A stretch of DNA of 30,001 bases from Pseudomonadota bacterium (GCA_018896355.1 JAHIMW010000114.1:1-30001); one strand, 5' to 3'. Positions 8,390 through 16,761 are shown, numbered from the stretch's first letter. The notes: generated from the sequence alone by a model not told the origin. Made by a program: numbers and translations.

Positions 8390-9493
8390 TCAAGGCTGAA
8401 CCCCCGCATCCACCCGGTTGGCGGTAATTCCCAGGATCTTCACTTTTTTCTGATTCAAGGTCATGGCCATCAGATCGTCCGCCAGACTCCGGCTGTTTCC
8501 GCGGATCTCCACGTCCAGTTCCGCCTCTCCCTGGCGATAGGCCCGTTGCTGCACCTCCTTGAATCCCTTCACTTCCGTGGCGAGAAGGTCCTTGAACTGC
8601 TGGAGCGTTTCATATGAATCGAGTCCCGAAACGACCAGCTTGACCGTCACCGTATTGGTCAGTTCCGAGGACCACTTCTCCAGAACCTCTTCCATCATCT
8701 TGCGGGCAAGCTTCTCGGCAGCCTCTTCCGTGATCTTCTTCAGGTCGCCCTTCATCCCGGGTGCTGATCCTCCCCTGCTGTCCGTCGTAATGACCTCTCC
8801 CGTATCGCCATTAATCACCTTGATGGAAACCGTCACCTTGTTGCTGTGCATCTCAATGCCGCCGACATTGAAGGAGGTGGTTGCGGCGTCAACCGCACCG
8901 ATCATGACGATCTCTGCGCCGTATTGTCCGGCCATCCGGCTCACCGCCTTCGGATCCAGCGGCAGATTTCCGCCCCCCTGCCTCCGGAGGAGTTCCGCAT
9001 CGATCAGTTTGAATCCTTTTCCCATAAAATATCTGGACATGGCCGCCTCGGCCACGGCGTCCTTCTGGGCCCGTTCCGTAAACAGCAGCATAATGCGCGG
9101 CTTTGCCTTGCGGGCAATGATCAGGTTGATCGCCTCCAGGCGATCCTTCAGGCGCTCCCGGCCCACCTCGGCCTCGACAACCACCTCGAATTGGTCACCC
9201 TGCCGTTTCTCTGAGATGATCTTGTAGTTGCTGATGAATCCCTTGGATTCGGAGAGGATCCGGTCCAGCTTGAGCTGGAAATTTTCCACCTCCGAGGTGC
9301 TGGAGACCATAACCCCCACCACTTTTTCCACGGCGCTGCGCAACGCGCCATCAAGGGCCTTCTCCTTGGCGATGTCCACCCGGTTGTTCAGGATGACCGC
9401 CATCCCTTCCGCACGGATCTTCGTCTGGGCGGAAACCATCGGAACCCAGCACAGCAGACTCGCGAGAACCGCAAAAATGACCATTTTTTTCAT
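8390..9493 (-). CDS. FlgT-like exported protein
   Basis: A 367-residue protein when started at ATG 9493, giving the signal peptide KKMVIFAVLASLLCWVPMVSA with cleavage before Q. A TTG at 9532 with GAGGGAATA upstream is an alternative start but would precede the signal with 13 odd residues. Residues about 25-115 match the FlgT N-terminal pattern: AEGMAVILNNRVDIAKEKAL, then DGALRSAVEKVVGVMVSS. A middle alpha/beta part follows (RIMLLFTE, FMGKGFKLIDAELL, YGAEIVMIGAVDA). The C-terminal part, from about residue 280, has a beta-alpha-beta look (KLVVSGLDSYETLQQFKDLL). In Vibrio, FlgT builds the flagellar H-ring with FlgO and FlgP; here no flagellar gene is nearby, so a non-flagellar envelope role is as likely. 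It is the first gene of the operon, behind the promoter at 9636-9664. Confidence 0.85.
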   Translation of the reverse strand: MKKMVIFAVLASLLCWVPMVSAQTKIRAEGMAVILNNRVDIAKEKALDGALRSAVEKVVGVMVSSTSEVENFQLKLDRILSESKGFISNYKIISEKRQGDQFEVVVEAEVGRERLKDRLEAINLIIARKAKPRIMLLFTERAQKDAVAEAAMSRYFMGKGFKLIDAELLRRQGGGNLPLDPKAVSRMAGQYGAEIVMIGAVDAATTSFNVGGIEMHSNKVTVSIKVINGDTGEVITTDSRGGSAPGMKGDLKKITEEAAEKLARKMMEEVLEKWSSELTNTVTVKLVVSGLDSYETLQQFKDLLATEVKGFKEVQQRAYRQGEAELDVEIRGNSRSLADDLMAMTLNQKKVKILGITANRVDAGVQP

Positions 9494-9635
9494 TTGTTTA
9501 ACCCATTTATCCTGATCGTCGAAATGCGGCAATATTCCCTCACTGCATCATCTCCATGAAAACGGAACGCCCACCAGCCCGACGTCATCCAAAAACCGCC
9601 GTCCGAATAACCTGTCCTGAAATAGAACCGGGGCA

Positions 9636-9664
9636 AATATACGGGATTCACCTCGGGGTGTCAA
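9636..9664 (-). promoter_or_regulatory. Sigma70-type promoter of the envelope operon
   Basis: On the minus strand, a perfect -35 box TTGACA (9664-9659) is followed by 17 bases and then the -10 box TATATT (9641-9636). It lies just after the rfbD stop (9672) and about 140 bases before the FlgT-like gene. It is the strongest promoter match in the window and marks the envelope genes as a separate transcription unit. Confidence 0.8.
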
Positions 9665-9671
9665 GACCAAT

Positions 9672-10571
9672 TCAAATTGATTTTATTCGCGTAAACGGGT
9701 CACTTTCCTCGCCCGCTTCTATTTGCGGCAACCCGACAGACGTAAGGTAATCCTGCAGCGCGATCTGCCAGAATCTCATGGTCTTTCCGGTTTCTTCCGA
9801 GAACTTCCGGGAGCTCAGGACGCTCCAGGCGGGTCTGACCGCGGACCGCGCCAAACCATGAGAACGGATCGGTCTCACGGTTACATCGGTTTTCCCCGCG
9901 TACAGCAATATTTTGCACGCAAATTCATACCAGCTGCAGCGACCGCGGTTGGTCAGATGATAGATGCCTTCCTGACCCCCTTCGATCAGGAGCTGGACGG
10001 CGGCGGCGAGATCCCGGGAATAGGTGGGGGCGCCGATCTGATCGTCCACGACATCAAGGGTCTTGACCGCGGAGGCCTTCTCCAGGATGGTCTTCACAAA
10101 ATTCTTGCCGTTTTGGCCATAGAGCCAGGCCGTCCGGATCAGAAGCCAGTGGTCGGAAAAAGTCTCAAGAAAACGCTCACCTTCCAATTTCGAAGCCCCG
10201 TAAACATTCAGCGGCGCCGGCGGGTCCGCCTCCACATACGGGGTCTCCTTCCGGCCGTCGAAGATGTAATCGGTGCTGAAATGGACGATCCGTATCCCCC
10301 TCCCCCGGCAGGCCAACGCAATGTTCTTCACACCGCCGGCATTTACGTCAAAACAGCGCTCCCGATCCGCCTCACAACCGTCCACATTGGTATAGGCGGC
10401 CGCATTGATGACGACCTCCGGCGAACATTCCGCGATCATACGCGCACAGTCATCCCCCGCCGTGATGTCGAAGTCGCCGATGTCGATTCCCGTCACGTCA
10501 TGAGCCGCCGCCAGGCGGAGCATCAGATCGCTTCCCAGCATCCCCTTGTGTCCCAAAACAAGTATCTTCAT
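9672..10571 (-). CDS. rfbD: dTDP-4-dehydrorhamnose reductase (RmlD family)
   Basis: A 299-residue short-chain-type reductase catalysing the last step of dTDP-L-rhamnose synthesis, the sugar donor for O-antigen or other surface glycans. The NAD(P)-binding motif GHKGMLG is at residues 7-13, STDYIFDG at 99-106 and the catalytic YGASK at Y124/K128. RTAWLYG and the DQIGAPTYSRDLA stretch are typical of RmlD. The start is the ATG at 10571, which overlaps the truA stop as ATGA; longer in-frame reading upstream lies inside truA. The other rhamnose genes (rmlA, B, C) are not in the window. It is the last gene of the pgk-truA-rfbD run. Confidence 0.93.
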   Translation of the reverse strand: MKILVLGHKGMLGSDLMLRLAAAHDVTGIDIGDFDITAGDDCARMIAECSPEVVINAAAYTNVDGCEADRERCFDVNAGGVKNIALACRGRGIRIVHFSTDYIFDGRKETPYVEADPPAPLNVYGASKLEGERFLETFSDHWLLIRTAWLYGQNGKNFVKTILEKASAVKTLDVVDDQIGAPTYSRDLAAAVQLLIEGGQEGIYHLTNRGRCSWYEFACKILLYAGKTDVTVRPIRSHGLARSAVRPAWSVLSSRKFSEETGKTMRFWQIALQDYLTSVGLPQIEAGEESDPFTRIKSI

Positions 10572-11308
10572 CCGTATTTCACGTCCTTTAAAAACAGTCC
10601 GTGGGGCGGCGCCGTAAGACCCGCCCTTCTGCGATCCCCTGCCAGCAGAATTTCGGCCACCTCTTCCCGGGAGCATTTTCCCCGGCCGACATCGACCAGC
10701 GCGCCGACGATCGTTCTGACCATATACCTCAAGAAACCGTCGGCTTCCACGAAAATATTGATCATATCCGCGCCATCCTTCACGACGACGATGTCGAGAA
10801 TCGTCCGGATGTGGTCCGGGCCGTCCGTGTGTGTTGAACAGAACGAGGAAAAATCATGCCTCCCGAGGAAAAGATCCAGCACCCCGTTGATCTTTGAAAG
10901 CGACAGGGGTTCCCAGACGAACCAGGCGTAATGCCGTTCCAGGGTCGGCCGGACCGGACGGTTGCAGATCCGGTACAGGTAAACCTTGCTTTTCACGGAG
11001 AAGCGGGCGTGGAAGGAGGGATCGACCTCCCGGACCTCACGGACAACGATGTCCGTCGGGAGAAGGCTGTTGATCCCCATCAGAAAGTTTCTCTCGCCGA
11101 GCAGGGAGGCGGTATGAAAATGGGCAACCTGGCGGAGGGCATGCACCCCCGCATCCGTCCTTCCCGAACCGATGACCCGGATCGCCTCGCCGGTCATCCG
11201 TCCTATGGACTCCTCAAGAAGCTGCTGGATGGAAAGCCCGTTTTCCTGGCGCTGCCAGCCGCAATAGGCGGTCCCGTCATATTCGATGACCAGTCGGATA
11301 TTTCTCAT
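10568..11308 (-). CDS. truA: tRNA pseudouridine(38-40) synthase
   Basis: A 246-residue protein of normal TruA length. It converts uridines 38-40 of the tRNA anticodon arm to pseudouridine in the cytoplasm. It begins RNIRLVIEYDGTAYCGWQRQ, the usual family start. The catalytic motif GSGRTDAGVHA contains the nucleophile D52, and the C-terminal domain has the FLRYMVRTIVGALVDVGRGK signature. The ATG at 11308 lies 9 bases after the pgk stop with only a weak ribosome site, so it may be translated by coupling. Its end overlaps the rfbD start by four bases. Confidence 0.95.
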   Translation of the reverse strand: MRNIRLVIEYDGTAYCGWQRQENGLSIQQLLEESIGRMTGEAIRVIGSGRTDAGVHALRQVAHFHTASLLGERNFLMGINSLLPTDIVVREVREVDPSFHARFSVKSKVYLYRICNRPVRPTLERHYAWFVWEPLSLSKINGVLDLFLGRHDFSSFCSTHTDGPDHIRTILDIVVVKDGADMINIFVEADGFLRYMVRTIVGALVDVGRGKCSREEVAEILLAGDRRRAGLTAPPHGLFLKDVKYG

Positions 11309-11317
11309 GCCGTCGCT

Positions 11318-12544
11318 TCACGATATCGCCGATACGGAAGATGAAGGGATGCTTGTCTCATCCCCGCAGCGATCCAGCGCGGCCACAGCCGGCAGGACCT
11401 TGCCCTCCAGGATCTCCAGGGAGGCGCCGCCGCCCGTCGAGATGTAGGTAATCTTGTCGCTCTCCCCGGTCTGATGGATCGCCACATCCGTATCCCCGCC
11501 GCCGACGATGGTCAGGGCATAGGAGTTCGCCACAGCATGAGCCAGGGCCGCCGTCCCCCGGCTGAAGGCGTCGATCTCGTACACCCCCATCGGACCATTC
11601 CAGACAATGGTTTTGGCGTTTCCCAACACCTCGGTGAAAAGGGTTATCGTCGCCGGACCGATATCGAGGCCCATCCAATGGGGATCCATCTCCTGAACGG
11701 GCACGATCCTGGTATCGGCGGCGGCATCCCTGTTTTCGGCAATTACACAGTCGATCGGCAGATAGAACTTGACCCCGAATTCCCTGGCCGTCTTCATGAT
11801 CTCTGTCGCCTTGTCGAGCAGGTCATCCTCAACCAGGGATTTCCCGACGTCGTATCCGAGGGCCTTGAGGAAGGTAAAGGCCATCCCGCCGCCGATGATC
11901 ATCTTGTCGACCTTCCGGATCAGATTGGCGACCGCTTCTAATTTTCCGGAGACCTTTGACCCGCCGACGATCGCAACGAACGGCCGTGCCGGTTTGTCCA
12001 GGGCCTTCTTGAAATAACTGAGCTCCCGCTTGACGAGGAAGCCGGCGGCGCACACCGGAACAAAGCGGGTGATCCCCACGTTTGAGGCGTGGACGCGATG
12101 GGCGTTGCCGAAGGCATCATCGATATAGACATCCGCGATACTGGCCAGCTCGGCAGCGAAGGCTTCGTCGTTCTTCTCCTCCTCCCGGTGGAAACGGAGA
12201 TTCTCGAGGAGGAGGATGCATTCGGGTTTCAGCGCATCGACCATCTTCCGGACCTCCTCACCGATGCAGTCCGGGGCCAACGGGACATCTTTTCCCAGAA
12301 GCCGGGAGAGGCGTTTCGCCACCGGGGCAAGGCTCATTTCCGATACCGCCTTGCCCTTTGGCCGACCGAGATGGGACATGATGATCACGCGGGCCTTTTC
12401 ATCGAGGGCATAGTTGATCGATGGCAGGGCCGCCCTGATCCGCGTATCGTCCGTGATGTTCAGGGAGCTGTCGAGGGGAACGTTGAAATCGAACCGGAAC
12501 AATACCTTTTTCTCATGAATGTCAATCTCATCGATGAATTTCAT
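11318..12544 (-). CDS. pgk: Phosphoglycerate kinase
   Basis: A 408-residue glycolytic and gluconeogenic enzyme interconverting 1,3-bisphosphoglycerate + ADP and 3-phosphoglycerate + ATP. Family signatures are seen in order: VLFRFDFNVPLD near the N-terminus, SHLGRPKG (substrate site, about 58-65), GGSKVSGKLEA (hinge), NGPMGVYE, and GGGDTDVAI with STGGGASLE near the C-terminus (nucleotide site). The ATG at 12544 has AGGAGGAG 3-10 bases upstream. It heads a run with truA and rfbD. The C-terminal tail after GDETS is slightly longer than usual. Upstream DNA is filled by a MITE-like element, and I could not find a convincing promoter there. Confidence 0.97.
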   Translation of the reverse strand: MKFIDEIDIHEKKVLFRFDFNVPLDSSLNITDDTRIRAALPSINYALDEKARVIIMSHLGRPKGKAVSEMSLAPVAKRLSRLLGKDVPLAPDCIGEEVRKMVDALKPECILLLENLRFHREEEKNDEAFAAELASIADVYIDDAFGNAHRVHASNVGITRFVPVCAAGFLVKRELSYFKKALDKPARPFVAIVGGSKVSGKLEAVANLIRKVDKMIIGGGMAFTFLKALGYDVGKSLVEDDLLDKATEIMKTAREFGVKFYLPIDCVIAENRDAAADTRIVPVQEMDPHWMGLDIGPATITLFTEVLGNAKTIVWNGPMGVYEIDAFSRGTAALAHAVANSYALTIVGGGDTDVAIHQTGESDKITYISTGGGASLEILEGKVLPAVAALDRCGDETSIPSSSVSAIS

Positions 12545-12577
12545 GGCTCCTCCTGTATCGTTGTGGGCATGTTGTTT

Positions 12578-12759
12578 GAGACCTTTATTGAATTTTCACC
12601 CTCCCTGTCATTGCGAGGAACGGAGTGACGAAGCAATCCGACGCAGTCGTTGCGAGGGCTTCCGCCCGAAGCAATCTCATCAATGCAGTAACTTATGGGA
12701 TTGCTTCGTCGGCCCTTGGCCTCCTCGCAATGACGAATGTCGCGTTTTTCAAAGGTCTC
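12578..12759 (-). mobile_element. MITE-like element, copy 1 (182 bases, longer form)
   Basis: It starts GAGACCTTT and ends AAAGGTCTC, giving short terminal inverted repeats. Inside, GTCATTGCGAGG and CCTCGCAATGAC form an outer stem, with GAAGCAATC and GATTGCTTC arms within. Relative to the copy at 27951 it is in the opposite orientation and carries an extra arm of about 43 bases (12607-12650). Flanks are TGTTT and GTTTT, an imperfect match to a target duplication. It occupies most of the pgk-gltX gap. It has no coding capacity and no transposase is in the window. Confidence 0.8.
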
Positions 12760-12775
12760 GTTTTTCCATTCTACT

Positions 12776-12797
12776 AAAAAAACGGGCCAAGGATGGC
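12776..12797 (-). terminator. Possible weak intrinsic terminator after gltX
   Basis: On the minus strand GCCA-TCCT-TGGC forms a 4-base-pair hairpin (12797-12786), followed by CCG and seven T residues. It lies about 55 bases after the gltX stop. The short stem makes it doubtful. Confidence 0.3.
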
Positions 12798-12851
12798 ACG
12801 TAATGAGTATCTCACCAAGGCAGTCCCGGTCAAGATGGAATATCTATTTTA

Positions 12852-14339
12852 TTAGAGGGCAAGTGCTTTTTCCAGCCGCTTCAAAAGAGAATCCGTGCCG
12901 AGGAGGGCAAAGACCCGATCGAGTTCGGGACCGTGGAGACGGCCCGTCACGGCCGCCCGGATCGGCATATAGAGTTTCTTTCCCCGGAGACCGGTCTTGT
13001 CGGAAACCGTTTGAATGAGGTTACGGAAGATCGTCTGGTTCATCGCGCCTTCCGACGGCGCCGTTCCGGAATCCCCGCGGTAATTTCGGGTTAAAAGAAA
13101 GAGTTCAGCATGAAGGATCTGGAGGGCTTTCCGCGCCTCCACCCCAAGGATGATCGCCGCCGCATCCTCCCCGATCCGGTAACGTTCGTCCGCAAAGAGT
13201 TCAAGGAACCCGCCGATGTCGGCAAGGGTCATCAGGTTATCCCGGACGGCGGCGACGATTCCCTCCAGACGGTTGCGTTCCCGAAGAAGGGCGTCGTAAC
13301 CGGCCTCACGGACAAAGGGGATCAGCTTTTCGGCAAGGTTCTCCGTTTCGTACCGCCGTATGTAAGCCCCGTTCAGCCACAGAAGTTTCTCCTCGTCGAA
13401 TACGGCGCCTCCCCGCCCCGTTCGGTTCAGGGAAAAGAGCCGGCAGAGTTCATGGGCAGTGCAAATCTCCTGAACGCCGCTGAAAGAGCCGCCCAGAAGG
13501 GCCAGGTAATTGAGGAGAGCCTCCGGCAGGATCCCCCGGCGGCGGAACTCCCGTACGGAAACGGCGCCATGCCGCTTGCTCAACTTGGCATGATCATCTC
13601 CCGTAATTAGTGCGTGGTGGGCAAAGAGAGGCGGCTCCCAGCCAAGCGCCCGGAAGAGAAGGATCTGCGTCGCCGTGTTGGAGAGGTGGTCCTCCCCGCG
13701 GATGACGTGGCTGATCTCCATGAAATGATCATCAACCACGACGGCGAAACTGTAGGAGGGCATCCCGTTCGAACGGACGATGACGAAATCGCCGATGGCC
13801 TCCCCTTGAAATGCCATCGAACCGCGGATGAGGTCGTCGAAGCGGATCGACCCCTCCTCTACGCGGAAGCGCCAGACGGGAACACGGCCCTCCGTCCCCA
13901 GCCGTTTTCTCTCCGATTCCGTAAGACACCGGCATTTCCCCATGTAGCGCGGCATCATCCGTCTAACAACCAGGTCCGTCCGCTCGGCCTCCAACTCCGC
14001 TTCGGTGCAGTAGCATGGGTAAACCCGGCCATCCCGAATCAGCTTCTGCAGACAGTCCTGGTACAGCGCAAGCCGTTCGCTCTGGCGATAGGGCCCCCAC
14101 GCGCCGCCGATCCCCGGCCCCTCGTCCCAGTCGATCCCCAGCCAGTGGAGATCGTCAAGAAGATTTTCCTCGAAGGCCGGGGTCGTTCGGGCTTGATCCG
14201 TATCCTCGATGCGGAGGATGAAAGCCCCCCCTGAACCGCGGGCGAAAAGCCAGTTGAAAAGGGCCGTCCGCGCATTGCCAACATGGAGCTCCCCCGTGGG
14301 CGACGGCGCAAACCGCACCCGGATTCGGGGCGGCGTCAT
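12852..14339 (-). CDS. gltX: Glutamyl-tRNA synthetase
   Basis: A 495-residue class I aminoacyl-tRNA synthetase charging tRNA-Glu (possibly also tRNA-Gln, if the organism uses the amidotransferase route; not decidable here). RFAPSPTGELHVGNART holds the HIGH-type motif, and DDHAKLSKRHGAVS holds the KMSKS-type motif. The CYCTEAELE stretch and VIRGEDHLSNT are usual for the family, and the C-terminal anticodon-binding helical part is complete. The ATG at 14339 shares one base with the ispF stop (TGATG), so translation is probably coupled. It is last in the carD-PIN/TRAM-ispD-ispF-gltX run. Confidence 0.96.
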   Translation of the reverse strand: MTPPRIRVRFAPSPTGELHVGNARTALFNWLFARGSGGAFILRIEDTDQARTTPAFEENLLDDLHWLGIDWDEGPGIGGAWGPYRQSERLALYQDCLQKLIRDGRVYPCYCTEAELEAERTDLVVRRMMPRYMGKCRCLTESERKRLGTEGRVPVWRFRVEEGSIRFDDLIRGSMAFQGEAIGDFVIVRSNGMPSYSFAVVVDDHFMEISHVIRGEDHLSNTATQILLFRALGWEPPLFAHHALITGDDHAKLSKRHGAVSVREFRRRGILPEALLNYLALLGGSFSGVQEICTAHELCRLFSLNRTGRGGAVFDEEKLLWLNGAYIRRYETENLAEKLIPFVREAGYDALLRERNRLEGIVAAVRDNLMTLADIGGFLELFADERYRIGEDAAAIILGVEARKALQILHAELFLLTRNYRGDSGTAPSEGAMNQTIFRNLIQTVSDKTGLRGKKLYMPIRAAVTGRLHGPELDRVFALLGTDSLLKRLEKALAL

Positions 14340-14818
14340 CAGAAGCTCCCCCCTTCGACCAGGACAACGGCGAAGGCCGCCACGCCCTCCCCGGCGCCCA
14401 CAAGCCCCATCCCCTCGTTCGTCTTGGCCTTCACACCCACCTGCGCGGCGGAAATTTGCAGCATGCGGGCGATGTTTTCCGCCATCTTCGGAAGATGGGA
14501 GGCCAGTTTCGGCTCTTCGAGAACAATCGTCGAATCCACGTTGCAGACCTGGAAACCTTTCGCGACGGCAAGCTCTCGAACCCTTTCCAGCAGGATCAGG
14601 CTGGAGATCCCCCGGTAGGCGGGATCCGTGTCCGGGAACTGCCGGCCGATGTCGCCTTCTCCGACGGCGCCGAGAACGGCGTCGCAGACGGCATGGATCA
14701 GGACGTCGGCGTCCGAATGGCCCAAAAGTCCCTTTTCGTGCGGGATCTCCTTCCCGCCCAGAACAAGCCTTCTTCCCACCGCGAGGCGGTGGCTGTCATA
14801 GCCGAAACCGATTCTCAT
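14339..14818 (-). CDS. ispF: 2-C-methyl-D-erythritol 2,4-cyclodiphosphate synthase
   Basis: A 159-residue enzyme of the MEP isoprenoid pathway, forming MEcPP from CDP-ME 2-phosphate. With the ATG at 14818 the metal ligands D8, H10 and H42 fall at the same numbers as in the E. coli enzyme (GFGYDSHRL and HSDADVLIH). DADVLIHAVCDAVLGA, IGRQFPDTDP and the C-terminal KTNEGMGLVGAGEGVAA are family signatures. In-frame ATGs at 14827 and 14833 are also possible; none has a strong ribosome site, though GGGTGGA precedes 14818 closely. It follows ispD by 22 bases and overlaps gltX by one base. Confidence 0.94.
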   Translation of the reverse strand: MRIGFGYDSHRLAVGRRLVLGGKEIPHEKGLLGHSDADVLIHAVCDAVLGAVGEGDIGRQFPDTDPAYRGISSLILLERVRELAVAKGFQVCNVDSTIVLEEPKLASHLPKMAENIARMLQISAAQVGVKAKTNEGMGLVGAGEGVAAFAVVLVEGGSF

Positions 14819-14840
14819 TCCACCCATCCGCATACCCGAA

Positions 14841-15647
14841 TCAACACTTACTCCCTACCATTTTTCGCTTCGTGAACGGGGACACCTTGCGGCAAGATGT
14901 TGTTAGGGGGGACACCTTGCGGCAAGATGTTGTTAGGGGGGACACCTTGCGGCAAGATGTCCCCATGCGGCGGAGGATCAGCTCGCCCCGCACCAGGTCC
15001 TCCGGCATCGTCACCTTGATATTATCCCCGTCGCCGGGGATCATCCGGACGGGGATTCCCGTTCTTTCAACCAGGGAGGCATCGTCGGTGCCGTAAAACC
15101 CGTCCGCCTCGGCCTTTGCATAGGCGGCAAGGATCACTTCTCTCCGGAACGCCTGCGGGGTCTGCGTCAGCCAGAGACCTTCCCGTGAGACCGTTTTGAC
15201 CACCCCTCCTTCGGCGTCCACGGCCTTGACCGTGTCCCGGATCGGGACGCCAAGGGTCACGGCGCCGAACTCCCTCGCCCCTGCGACGGCCAGCTCGATC
15301 AGATCCCCGGTGACAAAGGGTCGGACGCCGTCATGGATGACGATCCCCTCGTGTTCGTCACGCAGATGCGCCAGCGCATTTCGCACCGAGTCCTGTCTCT
15401 CCCTTCCGCCGTGAAGGACCAAACTGACCTTGGAGATGCGGTATTGTTGAACCAGATCCCGCCGGACATCCGGGATGTCCCCTTCCGGCACCACGAGCAG
15501 GATTTCATCGATGAGAGAGGAACATTGAAATACGCGTAAGGTGTGAACGAGGATAGGGACTCCGGCCAGAGAGAGGTACTGCTTGGAGACTCCTCCCCCC
15601 ATCCGTTTCCCCGCACCGCCGGCGGGGATGATCGCGATCGTCTTCAT
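14841..15647 (-). CDS. ispD: 2-C-methyl-D-erythritol 4-phosphate cytidylyltransferase with repeat-encoded tail
   Basis: A 268-residue enzyme that makes CDP-ME from MEP and CTP in the MEP pathway. IIPAGGAGKRMGGGVSKQY (CTP-binding loop), GGRERQDSVRNAL, HDGVRPFV, TQTPQAFR and DDASLVE are all present, and the core ends near ELILRRM (about residue 228). A further 40 residues follow, made of three copies of TSCRKVSP(L/F)T plus a basic end. This tail is encoded by three palindromic repeats at 14878-14964; the E. coli enzyme is about 236 residues, so the tail is an addition. The start is the ATG at 15647 with a weak GGGACGG upstream. The active-site residues lie outside the tail, so the enzyme is probably functional. 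Confidence 0.94.
   Translation of the reverse strand: MKTIAIIPAGGAGKRMGGGVSKQYLSLAGVPILVHTLRVFQCSSLIDEILLVVPEGDIPDVRRDLVQQYRISKVSLVLHGGRERQDSVRNALAHLRDEHEGIVIHDGVRPFVTGDLIELAVAGAREFGAVTLGVPIRDTVKAVDAEGGVVKTVSREGLWLTQTPQAFRREVILAAYAKAEADGFYGTDDASLVERTGIPVRMIPGDGDNIKVTMPEDLVRGELILRRMGTSCRKVSPLTTSCRKVSPLTTSCRKVSPFTKRKMVGSKC
14878..14964. repeat. Three tandem palindromic repeat units in the ispD 3' end
   Basis: Three units with an exact 30-base period (14881, 14911, 14941). Each contains GACACCTTGCGGCAAGATGT; the two inner joints read TGTTAGGGGG, while the outer ends are GGGGACA and TGTCCCC as in the single copies near 3800 and 3970. They are read in frame as the IspD tail. Confidence 0.9.
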
Positions 15648-15706
15648 GGCGCCGTCCCAAAGACAATTCAGGCCCGGCGCTTGCGCATCACCGGGCCTCA
15701 AAATCG

Positions 15707-16735
15707 TTATGGCTTCGCATTCACCCCGTTGGGTTTCTTATCCGCAACAACCGCCTTCAGTTCCGAAAAGATCATCCGCCCGGCAGTCGTCTGCAGAACG
15801 CTGGTCACCAGCGCCTCCACATTCGCCCCCTGGTATTTCTGCGCGTTGTCCACGATGATCATCGTTCCGTCGTCCAGATAGGCCACCCCCTGCCCCGGTT
15901 CCTTGCCGTCCTTGATGATCTTGACGGTCATCAGTTCACCCGGAAGAACCACCGGCTTCAACGCATTGGCCAGTTCGTTCACATTGAGGATCTTGATGCC
16001 TTGCAATTCCGCAACCTTGTTGAGGTTGAAATCATTGGTGATGATCTTGCCGCTCGTCTTCTTGGCCAGGGCGACCAGTTTGGCGTCCACCCCTTTGATT
16101 TTCGGGAAATCGTGGTCCACCACGTCGATATAGATCCCGCTGCTCCGCTGCATCCGATTGAGGATGTCCAGCCCCCGCCGGCCGCGGGACCGCTTCATGG
16201 AATCGGAGGAGTCGGCGATGTACTGCAACTCATCGAGGACAAAGCGCGGAACAATCAGGTTGCCCTCCATGAAACCGGTGTCGCAGATATCGGCAATCCG
16301 GCCGTCGATGATCACACTGGTATCGAGAATCCGGTAATCGCTGATCTCCTTGGCCGGCCCCCAGCCGAACAGGCTGACCTCCTCCACCTTCTTCGAGCCG
16401 AGAACAAGACCGAGATAACCCATGGTACCCGTAAGCAGGGTGTAGATCCAGGGCACAACCTGGCGTTTCTCCATGATATTGCTAACAAAACTCAAACCAT
16501 AGGCAAACAGGAAGGCGATCAGGAGACCAACGAGCATCCCTACCACCCCGCCCAGGATCACCCGCAGGGAGACCTTCCGTATGGCCTGCTCGACCTGGAT
16601 GACAAAGATGGCCATGAGCAAACCCAAAATCATCCCGACCGCCCATTGCCACAACTGGTTATAGCTGTGGTAGGCGATGGAATAACCGCTTAAGGAACAT
16701 GCCAGGATCAAGAGAATCTTTACAATCACAGCCAA
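15707..16735 (-). CDS. Membrane-anchored PIN-TRAM domain protein (YacL-like)
   Basis: A 342-residue protein. It starts with TTG at 16735, preceded by AAGGAG about 5 bases away; the nearby ATG at 16739 is in another frame. Four hydrophobic segments (about 3-20, 31-47, 58-85, 95-112) anchor it in the membrane. A PIN nuclease-like domain follows from about residue 134: ILDTSVIIDGRIADI with D138 and D144, FVLDELQYIAD with E169, GVDAKLVALA and IITNDFNL. A C-terminal TRAM-type RNA-binding domain covers about 272-330. YacL family proteins have this layout; the target RNA or DNA is not established. It sits between carD and ispD, matching the yacL-ispD-ispF-gltX order known from Bacillus. Confidence 0.9.
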   Translation of the reverse strand: MAVIVKILLILACSLSGYSIAYHSYNQLWQWAVGMILGLLMAIFVIQVEQAIRKVSLRVILGGVVGMLVGLLIAFLFAYGLSFVSNIMEKRQVVPWIYTLLTGTMGYLGLVLGSKKVEEVSLFGWGPAKEISDYRILDTSVIIDGRIADICDTGFMEGNLIVPRFVLDELQYIADSSDSMKRSRGRRGLDILNRMQRSSGIYIDVVDHDFPKIKGVDAKLVALAKKTSGKIITNDFNLNKVAELQGIKILNVNELANALKPVVLPGELMTVKIIKDGKEPGQGVAYLDDGTMIIVDNAQKYQGANVEALVTSVLQTTAGRMIFSELKAVVADKKPNGVNAKP

Positions 16736-16761
16736 TCATCTCCTTCAAAAAGGGGCCGTCA

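Noticed and set aside
8390..9493. Calling the first operon gene a true flagellar FlgT
   Set aside because: Only the N-terminal pattern fits and no flagellar gene is in the window, so it is kept as FlgT-like.
14878..14964. CRISPR-like array of three 30-base repeats
   Set aside because: The units are directly tandem with no unique spacers, are palindromic and read in frame within ispD.
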